A stretch of DNA of 64,000 nt from Macrothele yani (taxonomy: Eukaryota > Arthropoda > Arachnida > Araneae > Macrothelidae). The stretch's first letter is position 1. The number at the start of each line of letters is the position of its first letter. Shown in pieces: positions 34,258-45,195 of this stretch. Below the pieces are notes generated by a model. The model was not told the DNA's origin. It did no database searches and worked only from the letters and a program-made list of their open reading frames with translations. The position numbers were made by a program, and so were the translations under genes. The stretch is from NCBI GenBank assembly GCA_039090855.1, contig CM077022.1, positions 75,974,971 to 76,038,970 on the forward strand, in the 5' to 3' direction.

Positions 34258-37200
34258 TAAATTTTGTGAAGCTGATAAAACAGGGCAAATTGTAATATTA
34301 AACACAACTGAATATAATCTACAGGGTGCGCACGCGTGCTTGAAAACCTGGAAAGTCCTGGAAAATCATGATTACGTTTTCAAGGCCTAGAATATCCTGG
34401 AAAAACGGTATTTTTTTAATGCTGTCTTGAAAAGCCTTGAAATTTGAAATTAGTGCTTAAAAAAAAAATGCCCTTTTAGGAAATCGTGTTACTGACTGTT
34501 ACCCCTTAATTTTTTTAAGTTCCTCTCCTCTGTTCTCAAAGAAACCGCCGGCTACAGTGGTGTTTCGGATGTGCCCAAATCCTAATTTGGCTGGGGGGGG
34601 GGGGGGAGCACTACTTCCAGTGCAATAAAATTGGATGATTACTAGCAGGTCTGTTAGGGAAGGGGAGCTTGATGCATTCTCTAGCCCTGAGCTTGATGTC
34701 CGTCCGACAACTACTGAGAACAACAGAAGGGGAAAGAAGAGACATTTAGCATTTGCAAGGCGGTCGCGTGTTTACCAAGTCAGTTGGCATCCACCAGTGA
34801 AGAGTATGCCTGAACAACACATTCATCTGCTCCTTGTTTATTGCATTAAGACGCTTGCTTCCGGCCCACCCCTCAAGAGACTTCGGCTACTTATGATAAA
34901 AAATAAGAAAACTATCTTTGCGAATTTTTCACAAAAGTGGCTGAAATTTTTACATTTACTATAATTGGATTACAGAAGCTCACTCCCAAAATTCCATTTG
35001 AATCGGTTTAAAACTTAAAAAGTTAGCATTGGAAATTTTTATTATGTGTGCCTCTTTAGACAGTGAGCCTTGAGCAGAAAGTGTGTTACCATAGCAACGG
35101 TTGATTGACAGCTGGGAGCGCTGATTCGAAGCCCTTGGTTGGGAAGAAAGCAAACACCTGTTTATCACTTCCACGGCTCAAAAGGACTAAGAGATATTTT
35201 CAGAAATCTATTTTCCGGAATTTTGAAAATAACACAGTAAAATTTTTACAGTGGTTAAAATACATCACAATAAAGTTCTAGTGCAAATTTCGCCGAATTC
35301 CGTTTGAAACTTTAGCAGATGCAAAAAAAAAAAAAAAAAAAATCTTCCGTTTGCAAAATCGGATTCAAAAAAAGAAACGGCAATTATAAATTACGGGAAA
35401 AGCAAGCAAATTATTTTTTTTAGATGCCATGGTTTATTTAAACAGAGTGATCCTTAAATTTTGTTTCTGTGATGATATGGACTCTATTTTAATTACAAAC
35501 ATACATTTTTATTCAGATGTCTGAGCTACTGTTTTAATAAAAAAATCTATAATTAAAAAGTTTTCAATGGATTTAGGCGAAATTCAGCAGATAAACGTAT
35601 TTTAGTAAATTGCAATGTTATGACGTAAATTTGGTCATTTTGTCGAAAATTGGGCAGCATTTTTTTTTTACGTTTTCTCCTATAGTTAGGGTGAAGGAGG
35701 AAGACACTTCAGTGAGCTGCAGGTGGTGATTTATGGCGATGTGCCAAATGAAAAGAAGCCGTTCCATCAGGACATTCCAGAGGTTGAGTGTGCGTGGACG
35801 CGTGCTCCTGCTGTTTGAACTTAATCGGAATGTTTTCGGGAGGGGGAGAAATATCCGTTTCAGCTTTACAGCTTTCAGGCTCCTTTTTTTTTTCTTGGTA
35901 ATAAATAAAAACCATAGTTGCTGCATTCACCATTGATCCATATTCGCATTTCTTGAATATAAACAGCAGACAATCGGAAACATGGTGTTGGGTGGGTCTT
36001 GATGTTCTTCATTTGTATCTGCTGAATTTTGTTCTGTGGGAATACGGAATGAGTTATACTGTGAATACATACAAAACTACATATTTTTGAGCTGAAAAAA
36101 TATGTCTACTTGTACACAGTAGCTAACGTGTGAACTCAGACGAAGACAATCAGACATATGGACGTCTGATTCCATAAAAAAATCAACCCATTTATTGTAC
36201 AAGACAGGTAAAAAAGAAATAACATTACATGTTTTTAAACATTATAAAGGAAAGCGGATTTTTGAAACACCATGACTTGATGATATTAATTTCTGAAAGT
36301 TTTTTTTTTTCGATTTTAATTTCTGAATTTTTTTTTTTTTTCAATTACAATACACTGTTGTAACATGATACCTGTGTGTTGTATCCCTTAGTTGTATGGC
36401 AGATTTTCAGTTGGGCGATATCCGCGATCGTAAGTGGTAGTTACATTGCTATTGTTGATGATGACAAGATAAATACTGGAGGAATGTTGCATAAAGTAAA
36501 AAAAAAATCGCCCCCATCCTCCCCCTTCGAACTTTTATGCGGTTATCATAGCTGATCAACCATTTCATTCCATGAACATCAGCACATTTCAATCATTTGA
36601 CCATTGGGGGTCTGACGGAATTCAGCAGTGCTTAAGCGCCTAGCGCAACGAGAACATGCTAATTATGGACAGTTCTATTCCCTTCCCCCCTATCATCCCT
36701 AATAATTGAGAGCGCATACTGTAGTTTCAAATATTCTGTGTATGAGCTAGTTTTCACGCTGTTCGTTATGTTTTTATTTTAGAAATTACTAACCCTTTCG
36801 AACTGTAGGTTGCAGAAACGTTTATGCTTTGGTTTTTTCCATTTGTCCGTACGATAATTCACGTAAAAGGGGTTGGATTTTGGCGAAATTTTAGTATGCT
36901 GTTAGGTACAACCTAGGAACCTACCCTGTTGAAAATGGTCGAAATTAAATTCAAAGGCATAGATATAAGAGCAGTATTCATTCTCCAAGCTTGAAGCCCT
37001 ATGTCCACTCTCCAGCTGGGTAAGTATGAAAGATTTGAGACTTGGAGGAGGAGACCCAGTACAAAGTTTTGCTTCCCTCAGGCACTAAGTGTTTGTTAAC
37101 ATTTCCTTTCCTCTGGTTTGGAGCCCAGCTGTAAGAGGTGATGCTTTGTAACAGACTTTTAGCACAACACTCTGTCTACTGATTGGCATACTCCCGAATC

Positions 37201-39751
37201 ATTTCTTGAGGTGCATAGTGATTCCGTGGCTTATGCTTTTTGATTTAACATAACTGTACTACAATTGGATGAAATTTTCCTCAAGTCTGGAACATATTCT
37301 GTCTAGTAATTAAGATTTTCATTGCCTTCAAAAGTCACATCCCAATATGCATCCACCAGTGGCAGTCATTGGGAATGTTAAAAAGAAAAAAAAAATCATT
37401 CCCATGTATGGATTGGAAACACTTTTTATCAGAGCTAGAATCCACCTGTGGGCATAACAGGCACATGCCCCATTTCAAAAAAAAAAAAAAAAAGGGGGTG
37501 TGTGTGAGTAAATAGATAAGTGCTTTGCTTTGTCTCACGTTTCTTGTTTTCAGACATCACACTTTTTCACTTATGGATTTGCAACTCCACATTTTGTCTT
37601 ACATTGGCCCGAACTTTTCAGTGATCCACACAGCAGTACTTCAGAACTGCTGTTTGTGATGTACTCTGACAGGCAAGCACCCCATCTCCCCTTATGGGTC
37701 CTCCATGTTTTACCACCGTGTTTTTTTTGGAGGAAATAAATCTCAGAGATTTTTTTACCAGTCCTCTGTTAGACGTGCGCCCTCCCCATTCTTAAATTCT
37801 GAATCTGCCCTCACTTTATTTTATAATAATTTCAGTTGTTATCAATAATAGTCTGATTACATGGAAGATAGTGCAGAATAGTGATGCAGCTAAAATGACT
37901 GATTGAATTAATCATTTTCTGATTGAGGGAAAGGATTTTCTGAATAGCCTTGTGGTAATTGCATCATGATTCAATTTAGCATTATTGGGTAATTTGCCAA
38001 TTAAAAACATTAAAAAGAAATGTAATGGGTAAAAAAGCACACTCATCCATTTGCATCTTTCATCATTTTTATTACTTAAAACTGAAATTGCTTTTAAAAA
38101 CTAATTTGAGCATGATACTGTAAAGCGTAGTAATCATCCTGGAATTTTGTGTATATGGCCTGGAAAAGGCCTGGAAAGTCCTTGAATTTTTTCCCCAAAA
38201 AAGAGTACGAACCCTGAATCTAAAAATAAATAGAGCTATAGATGAACTGAATTGCAGCATTCTGGCAAAAGACCCAACCGAATCTCAAGTAAGGTACTTA
38301 GCTAGAATAAGAAATCACAGCACCTTGCCTGATGAAATAAAGAAAGCGTACCCACCAATGGGTACTGGAATACCAAAAATGTTTGAAAAAATAAAAACTC
38401 ATAAGCCTGATACACCTATGAGAGGGATTGTATCAAAAAGGAATTCCCCACTAATAAAGCTGGAAAAAAAATTAAAAATTTTTGGCACCTTTGTTCATGA
38501 AGACAAGGTTCACTGTGAAGAATACATACGAATTCATTGAGAAAATTAAAGTAATTAAACAAGATTTAAGTGAATATCATATGGCTAGTATGGATGTGAG
38601 AGCTCTTTTTCCTAGCACACCAGTACCTCAGGCAATAGAAATAATTATTGAAAAATTATATGTGTTACAGACAATGAATGCAATACAAATAGAGGAATTA
38701 AGAGAAATTTTATTGTACATATATGAAAATAACATTTTTAAGTTTAACAACAAGATGTACAAACAAAATTATGGTGGACCTATGGGGTCACCATTGTCAA
38801 CTTTATTTGCTGAAATTATGAGTGACATAGAGGAAAAAATAATAAGTAAACTCGAAGATCCACCACTGATATACTGCAGATATGTTGACATTTTTCTGTT
38901 GTCCAGGCTAAAAAATGATGAACTTGAGGACTAGACAAAAAAGTATAGTGAAATTTATCCATCTATTGAACTGACAGTAGAACAAGAACATGACAATACT
39001 TTGGCATTTTTGGATATTTTGATAATTAAAACAAATGATAATATGCAATTCAGAGTGCATAGAAAATCTTCATATATCCCAGACTTATACCATTTCAGTC
39101 ATCACATCCATTAACACATAAAAGAAATAGTGTTAAAACATTAATTAAAAAGAAGTTTAACACACTCATCAATGGAACAATATAAAAAAGAGGAAATTGA
39201 ATATATTGAAAAAATTGCATATGATTTTGGTTACCCTTTTAAACAGGTATTAAAAAATGGATTTATGAAGTAACTCAAGCTAACAATAAAGCCAAGATTG
39301 ATAAAAAACTTGTAAAATATGTAGGGGCAATACCATATGTAGAAAATGTTTCAGGTGAAATTAATAAAGTTTGTGGCAAGTATGACATACAGGTAGGAAA
39401 TCAGGTACTTACTGTAAAAAATTTAGTGATTAAAAATGCAATAATCAGACAATTAGATAGAGCAGGAATTTATGAAATCCCTACAAACCAGCAACCACCT
39501 GTGTCTCATATATAGGCAGCACCAAGAATAAATTAAAGTATAGATTGAACCAGCATATAAATAATTGGAATAAAAAAGAAGCTAAGACAGCATTAACCCA
39601 ATACTGTATGGAAAATCAACTATGTCCAAGGTTTGAGGATATTAATATTAAGAGCTGTAAAAACGAAAGGCAGTTAAGAATTGCAGAGTCAGTGTTAATT
39701 GAAAAAAACAGATCAAGATTATGCAACATTAATGAGCCTAGCAACTTAAAC
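34258..39751 (+). pseudogene. Penelope-like RT and GIY-YIG, plus copy of pair 1, interrupted
   Basis: The copy starts FCEADKTGQIVILNTTEYN at 34262 and is cut at codon TEYN-L by the 34322-38216 insertion. It resumes at 38217 with AIDELNCSILAKDPTESQ. HSTLPDEIKKAYPPMGTGIP, YGGPMGSPLSTLFAE and the RT active site follow. That site reads YCRYVDIFLLSR, one D short of YVDD, through a 3-base deletion near 38885. After more frameshifts the endonuclease part (SYIGS... then NQHINNWNKKEAKTALTQYC) lies at 39500-39751. It is dead, by both insertion and loss of a catalytic aspartate. Confidence 0.85.
34322..38216. mobile_element. 3.9-kb DNA transposon with CAGGGT ends and 6-bp duplication
   Basis: The left end CAGGGTGCGCAC and the right end GTACGAACCCTG are imperfect inverted repeats. 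AATCTA is duplicated at 34316-34321 and 38217-38222, and removing one copy restores the Penelope-like frame (EYNLKINRAIDEL). Both subterminal regions are rich in CCTGGAAA and TTGAA phrases. No transposase was recognised in the interior. Base 36780-36970 resembles the 58-kb tandem repeat. The superfamily is unclear: the CAGGG end suggests hAT, but a 6-bp duplication does not fit its usual 8. Confidence 0.75.
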
Positions 39752-39915
39752 TAACAATGGAAGGCCCTAATAAAAATTGAACAACAGCTTAGAAAGAAAA
39801 AAAGAGCAGCAATGACAATAGATGGCGCCAGAGACACGATTCAGAGATTGCGACTAGGGCCCGTGCCTCGATGGCTCTGCTCACTTGAGCTGTGGTGGGC
39901 GGGTGAGACACACCT

Positions 39916-39957
39916 GCCTCCTGATGACGACAGTAGTCTGTTGAAAGCGCAAGAGGA
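39916..39957 (+). ncRNA. Hammerhead-like motif, cleavage-site U lost
   Basis: This is the partner of the motif at 32873-32914. CCTC, CTGATGA (39921-39927), C, helix GACAG/CTGTT, GAAA (39943-39946), GCGC and GAGG are all retained. The base closing stem III is A where the partner has T, so the U-H cleavage dinucleotide is gone and the copy should be inactive. Confidence 0.6.
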
Positions 39958-40365
39958 TTGTGTGTGAGGGGCTGAATGAGTGTGACACTTGCATTGGGAG
40001 TGGCAGGGGTTTTGAAACAGAAGGAGCAGTTTGGTACTCACAGTTGACAAAGGTTTAACCACCTAGGAATGTAAGGTTGTGTAAATATGTACATAGTTTT
40101 TAATTGAATTGTATGAATGAGTAGTATGCTTGTGTGGTTTTTATGGAATTGACAAGCTTTATAGTTACATCTCATATGGCTTAAAAAAAAAATACGATTT
40201 TTCATCCCGGGAAGTAGGAATCGTAAGCAAGATGTCTGTAAACCTTTGAAGGCCAACAACATTACGATAATTGACGTGCTGGAAGTGTGTTGTCGATGGA
40301 TATTACCATGATCTTCAGGGTGAGTGATTGGTGCTTTCTAATAGTATTTCATTTATTTATTTCAG

Positions 40366-41480
40366 ATGACACTTCGCACGGTGTTTTTGCAAGCCATCCA
40401 GTAGTATCAAGAACAGTCGTGGATTTCGTTAGTTCGCTAGAAGAGGACGCAGATTTTATATTCGCAAGAAGCCACTGCATAACAAGTTTTCGATAATGAA
40501 TTTTAACAAGTTAAGTGATCCCTTTATCCATTGGCTGACCAATGCTGTTGTGTTTGGTGGGAACCACGCAAGGTATACATTTGGTAGGCCAAGATGAGGA
40601 TGGCATGTTGCATTATCCCAAAGTAACAGAACATGTCTGTTTTGCCTGTTCATCTTTGAATTCAAGCTTGTTAGCCACTCAGCCATAATTTGAGCTATCA
40701 TCCAGGCTTTCTTGTTTGATTTCCACTCTACAGGAAGCTTTTTTAAATCCAAATTTTGGAAGCATTGTGGTTTGGCGGCTTTGCCAATTACTAATGGTTT
40801 TTCCATCTCTCCGGACATAAACATGTGAAAACAAAACATAAAAATTGTTAGGCATTCCTTAGAACATTTTGCTCCAGTGCAAGTTTTACGTTTCAGACAC
40901 AAAGTTTTATTTGGCAGTGCATGGAGAAACAAACCCATTTGATCGCCATTAGCAATGTTCTGAGATTCATAACCTTCAATCAGAGTTGATAATTTTCATA
41001 TCCAATTTGAAACTGTTTTCTCATTGACACCTGCCACTTTACCACAAATTTCCTTGAAATTAATGTTGTGCCTCTTTTGGAAACCTCAACCACCCACTGG
41101 AAGCATGGAACTCTTTTTCCAAGTTTTTTTTCTACATCTCTTGCTTGTGTTTGCAGCATAGGGCCTGAAATTGGTAAATTCTTTGCTTTGACTAACAAAC
41201 CACTCCCAGACATTCTTATTCAACTTTTTATTTAATTTTTTGTTTTGTTGAGCACCTTATATCGCTGTTTTGTTGTCTCGTCTTTTCGCTTTAAAATGCC
41301 ATAAATTTTTGTTTTTCTGTCACTGAACTTCTGTGCCAAATGCTTGACACTTGCACTTTCTTTGTTTTGTGGATTTCAGTAACTTTAATATCCAAATTGA
41401 GAACATTCTTTTGGCACCATCGCAAGAGGCAAATAAACAAACGTAACTCACAACAAGGAATGCCTGTGAATGACCATCTC
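40366..41480 (-). pseudogene. Tigger transposase, N-terminal and catalytic parts
   Basis: Minus-strand relic. A CENP-B-type helix-turn-helix region is recognisable at about 40980-41215 (GPMLQTQARDVEKKLG, FHASSGWLRF in another frame). The catalytic part at 40456-40938 includes RHVLLLWDNATCHPH with the second aspartate and FPPNTTAL. A single-base loss then shifts the frame, after which IGQPMDKGIT supplies the third aspartate. The end reads STTVLDTTGWLAKT and EVSSEINK up to the Penelope-like insertion. Multiple stops make it inactive. Confidence 0.78.
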
Positions 41481-41968
41481 AATGAATAAATAAAAAAATA
41501 AATTGGAACACCTCATTGAAATCCATACGAACAAAACAGCCAGATGCAAAGACTTTGGACTTTGCATCCAGCAAAGAGAGCAACACTAGTCACATGACCA
41601 AAACCTGAAATGTGCTGCGTGTTTAAGAAGATAAAGAATGAATGTGCTGCAGTGTGCATTTGTGTAAACAACCCAAAAGCAGTCTCTCTGTTTAACTATG
41701 TTATCTTCAATCTCAAGCAAATTTGTCTCATGTTAATTCATCATTTACCTTTATCTTGTAATGTTTTGTATTCCATTAAAATACTTGATTGCATTGGGAC
41801 ATCTAGGAACTTTCCATTGTTACAAGGTTCATCTACTATTTTGCCATTTCCATGTTAGACAAGTTCATCTTATATGTACTTCCATAGTGTTGCACAACAT
41901 TGCGGGACATAGGTACATCGGGATATTGCTCGTTTTAGAGATCTTAATCCCAAGAATGGGGAAAAGTA

Positions 41969-43965
41969 CCGTATATACTCTCGTATAAGTCGAGAAATTT
42001 GGGACAAAATAAGAGCTTCAAAGTAATGAGGTCGACTTATACGCGGGGTCTAATAAAATCGTAAGTCCAAAAGTTCTTCCCGTGAGGCAAAAGGCAATCC
42101 ACCCCAAAAGAAATAAAAATGCTGATGCAGTATTAATTATGAAATCGCAACCCTCCGAAAGAAAAAAAAAAAGAAAGAAAGAAAGAAAAAACACCAATGT
42201 GGTAGAATTACGAAATCGTGCACCCTCCGAATTTCTCCGCGCTTTGAAAAGTCTTGTCTCTCCTGGCTTTGCGTATCCACAGCGCAGTCACAGCCGCGCA
42301 TAGAAAGCTCCGCCCTTCCGACTACCAGTTGATTGCGCTGACCTTCGACGTAACGGAGCCATGCGACAGCCAGTGTTAGGTGTTGCTTGTTCTTAATCGC
42401 ACGTTTTTCTTGTTCTTAATCGCACATGTCTCGCTTCTCCTATTATGGGTGACACGGATTGTGCAAAGAAACGGATGTCCTATAACTCAGGATTCAAGTT
42501 GAAAGTGGTTTCTTTTGCAGAAAATACTAACAACTCTGCTGCTTCACGTCAATTTAGCATTAAGGAAAAACTGATTCGAGATTGGTATAAAAAAACCGGA
42601 CTTGGTGAAAATCACAAAAGGCGCTGCGCCGTGGAACGACATCTTTCCCAGAGCTGGAAAGTGTCTTGAATGATAAGATTGTGGGCTGCAGACAAAATGG
42701 TCACATTGTAACACGAACTGGTATACGTTTGCGAGCAATGAAGCTCGCAAAAGATGAAAAGTTTGCAGCCACAAATAACACTTTTCGTGCCTCACCAGGT
42801 TGGTGCACAAGGTTCATGAACCGCTATGGGTAGTGTTTACGCCAGCGCACCAAAATTGCACAAAAGTTACCTCGTGACCTCGAAGCAAAGATAATGGAAT
42901 TTCAAAAGTATGTAATTCAAAAGAGAAAAGAGACTGCTTTTGAACTTTCCCAAATAGGGAACATGGATGAAACCGCCATGTGTTTCAACCTTCCTGGAAA
43001 TAAGACGGTGAACCAAAAAGGCGAAAAAAATATCTTGATCAAAACGACTGGCCACGAAAAATCCAGTTTCACGGTTGTTCTTTCCTGTTTGGCCGACAGC
43101 AATAAGCTACCTCCGGTAATTATTTTCAAACGCAAAACTCTGCCGAAAAGCATTCTCTTTCCGTCTGGTGTGCTCGTTCGTGCCCATGAAAAAGGATGGA
43201 TGAACGAATCTGGAACAATTGACTGGTTAAAGAATGTGTGGGACAAAAGGCCAGGTGCACTTTTGAGGAAACCTTCTCTTTTGGTGTGGGATATGTTTGT
43301 TGCACACCGTTGTGCAGAAGTGAAAAAAACTGCAGAAAATTCAAAAACAACTCTTGCTGTCATCCCAGGTGGGTTGACATCTGTTCTTCAACCACTAGAT
43401 GTCTGCCTTCATAAGCCCTTCAAGGACAATGTGCGGAGGTATTGGGCAGATTGGATAAGTTCTGATTTGTCGACTGAAACCAAGGGCGGAAATCTAAAGA
43501 AGCCGGATATCGTTTTGATTGCGCGATGGGTCAAGGATGCTTGGGATGCGATACCTGCAGAAATGGTCGTGAAATCATTCAAGAAATGTTGCATTAGTAA
43601 CAAACTAGATGGCACAGAGGATGATGAGATTTTTTATGAGTGATGATGACAGTGATTCTGATGTCACAGACATAGATGGGAATACTGATGTTTATGATGA
43701 CGCGCCGATGACGGAGAAAGACTTTTTTGAACTGTTTGGCGAGTCTGACTCGGAATCGAATTTTGAAGGGTTCCGAAGAAGTTTTTGGGTATGCAAATTA
43801 AATTTAGTATTATATATATAATTTTTTTCGTTTTCAAATGTTTTTGAATAAATTCATTGAATTTTTTTTTTCTCATTCCAGGATCGACTTATACGCGAGT
43901 TTCCGATTTCTTACGATTTTTTCCTCAGAAAGAGGGGGGGTCGACTTATACGCGAGTATATACGG
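41969..43965 (+). mobile_element. Pogo-like DNA transposon, 1997 bp
   Basis: The 25-bp terminal inverted repeats start CCGTATATACTCTCGTATAA on the left and mirror at 43941-43965 with one mismatch. Flanking TA is at 41967-41968 and 43966-43967. A second inverted phrase (TCGACTTATACGCG) lies just inside both ends. One transposase gene fills the interior. It lies next to, not inside, the older Tigger relic. Confidence 0.93.
42445..43800 (+). pseudogene. Pogo-like DDD transposase, three lesions
   Basis: The protein starts MGDTDCAKKRMSYNSGFKLK with an N-terminal helix-turn-helix (SAASRQFSIKEKLIRDWYKK). A frameshift near 42635 and a TAG at 42831-42833 break the second DNA-binding part (SPGWCTRFMNRYG). 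From 42894 the catalytic core is open to 43643. Its acidic residues lie in IGNMDETAMCF, LLVWDMFVAHRC and LQPLDVCLHKPF, the last two aspartates 35 residues apart. The acidic tail (SDDDSDSDVTDIDG, FFELFGESDSES) is in another frame after a shift near 43625. It is a fairly recent, but now inactive, copy. Confidence 0.9.
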
Positions 43966-43967
43966 TA

Positions 43968-44340
43968 AGTTTTCTTCTAAATTTAAGCAAATGACTGCTG
44001 TATGTTTCACAACACTCAGTTTAGCTTCTCACATCGTCTCATTGCAACGCGGGCAGATAGCACCTCATATGACCTTGGGAGCTGGCACCATCCGGAGCCA
44101 GCGAGCAAAGAGCTGATTGGCTATTTTCTGCTGCATGTGCTTCCACTGCTATTACACTGTAAACTGTATTACACTGAGGATAGAGATGGTTCTGTTATGA
44201 GAAGCGTTTGAGGGAAACTACCCAAACAAGGGAGTGTTTTTCATAATGTATATGAGCGAAGAAATTTTGACAGCACACATAATGAGTGTTATCGCAATAA
44301 TATACACAGCAGCCTATGTTTCCAAAAAGCTTTATTGGAT
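43968..44340. other. Probable 5' part of the Helitron relic
   Basis: Readings such as AAYVSKKLYWMKLPYMSTAW appear, but no frame is continuous. It probably belongs to the Helitron immediately downstream. Confidence 0.35.
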
Positions 44341-44765
44341 GAAACTGCCATACATGAGCACAGCTTGGGTACAATGAATATTGAGTGTGCACACTGCCAT
44401 GCTTTTGCATTTTGCTAATGAGGAAACTAATGGTCATTTTAATTCTTGTTGTCGTAACGTCCTTATTTCCCTTTCAGAACTGCACATAAATATGGGGCTG
44501 AAAGACTTGCTTCTGAACAGTCCTAATTTTGTCCAAAAATCTGGAAATACAATAGCGCAATGTCATTTGCTTCCCTCTCAGTCACACAAAAGGAGTTTCC
44601 AGGCAATGGTCCATACTGCTTTGAAATTCAGGGACAGATTCACCGACACGTCTCAGATTTGTTACCACTTACTGGTGAAGGTCCTTCATACGGCCAGTTG
44701 TACTTGTACTGTATAGATTGCTCTGCAGCTACTGATATACGTATTGGTCATAATGAAAATAAAGA
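44341..44765 (+). pseudogene. Helitron Rep/helicase N-terminal region, left part
   Basis: Across two frames the sequence reads NIECAHCHAFAF, HFANEETNGHFNSCC, LSELHINMGLKDLLLNSPNF, then MSFASLSVTQKEFPGNGPYC, FEIQGQIHRHVSDLLPL and YGQLYLYCIDCSAATDIRIG. This is the Helitron-like N-terminal domain found just before the Rep nuclease in rolling-circle transposons. The reading HNENK is cut by the Penelope-like pair at 44766 and continues after 47647. It has several frameshifts and is inactive. Confidence 0.82.
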
Positions 44766-44835
44766 CTGAAACGATGAGTTTTTCGTCTTTAGCACAATTT
44801 AATCATTAAAAGAGGAGAATTATATACAATTAAAA

Positions 44836-44877
44836 CCATGAGCACTTTCGAGGCAGCGGCTGCCTCTTCTTCAGATG
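44836..44877 (-). ncRNA. Hammerhead-ribozyme-like motif
   Basis: Minus strand: CAT, core CTGAAGA (44868-44874), one A, a perfect 7-bp helix GAGGCAG/CTGCCTC, GAAA (44846-44849), GTGCTC with A-U and G-C closing stem III, cleavage residue C, then ATG pairing with CAT as stem I. The order and pairing fit a type I hammerhead apart from the extra A. Confidence 0.62.
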
Positions 44878-45195
44878 TAATAAATAGACACACATTTAAT
44901 CTATATATAATATAGATCATTGCATTGTGGGAAGCATGGTAAGTTATTAGCCAATAGTAATCTACATGCGCCAAAAATGTTGCGTATACAGTTGGCCCAA
45001 TGGTCTATGAAGAAATCATGGAACTATATTACAGAAATAAGAAATGGGGTGGGGTGAACATTCAATTTTAAGTTTATATTACAATTTATAATTTACTGTT
45101 TTAATAAGTGATTTCCAAACGTTATGTAACTCATAGGGGGCATGTTCATTACAACATTTCTTACTGGAAGCCTCTATATATACACTTTCTGCAAT

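Larger units (their letters stand above)
32405..40352. mobile_element. Penelope-like inverted pair 1, with nested insertion
   Basis: A minus-strand copy (32405-34249) and a plus-strand copy (from 34258, ending at 40352) stand back to back, 5' ends inward. TTATTTATTTCAG is duplicated at 32392-32404 and 40353-40365, and the Tigger frame resumes across it. The arms match closely over ~1.8 kb. The plus copy begins further upstream (FCEADKTG) than the minus copy (ASMDVRALFPS), so the two are unequally 5'-truncated. A 3.9-kb DNA element sits inside the plus copy at 34322-38216. Confidence 0.88.
31763..41880 (-). mobile_element. Tigger/pogo-like element split by a Penelope-like pair
   Basis: The left end reads TA then CAGAGAAACTTGCCTAAGAC, a typical Tigger-type terminus. 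The C-terminal coding part is at 32057-32391, and the rest at 40366-41480 on the same strand, separated by the Penelope-like insertion 32405-40352. The right end is uncertain; a weak match to the left terminus lies near 41860-41880. Without the insertion the element would be about 2.2 kb. Confidence 0.65.

Noticed and set aside
40353..40496. Plus-strand ORF DDTSHGVFASHPVV as a gene
   Set aside because: It is antisense to the Tigger transposase reading that continues across the Penelope-like insertion.
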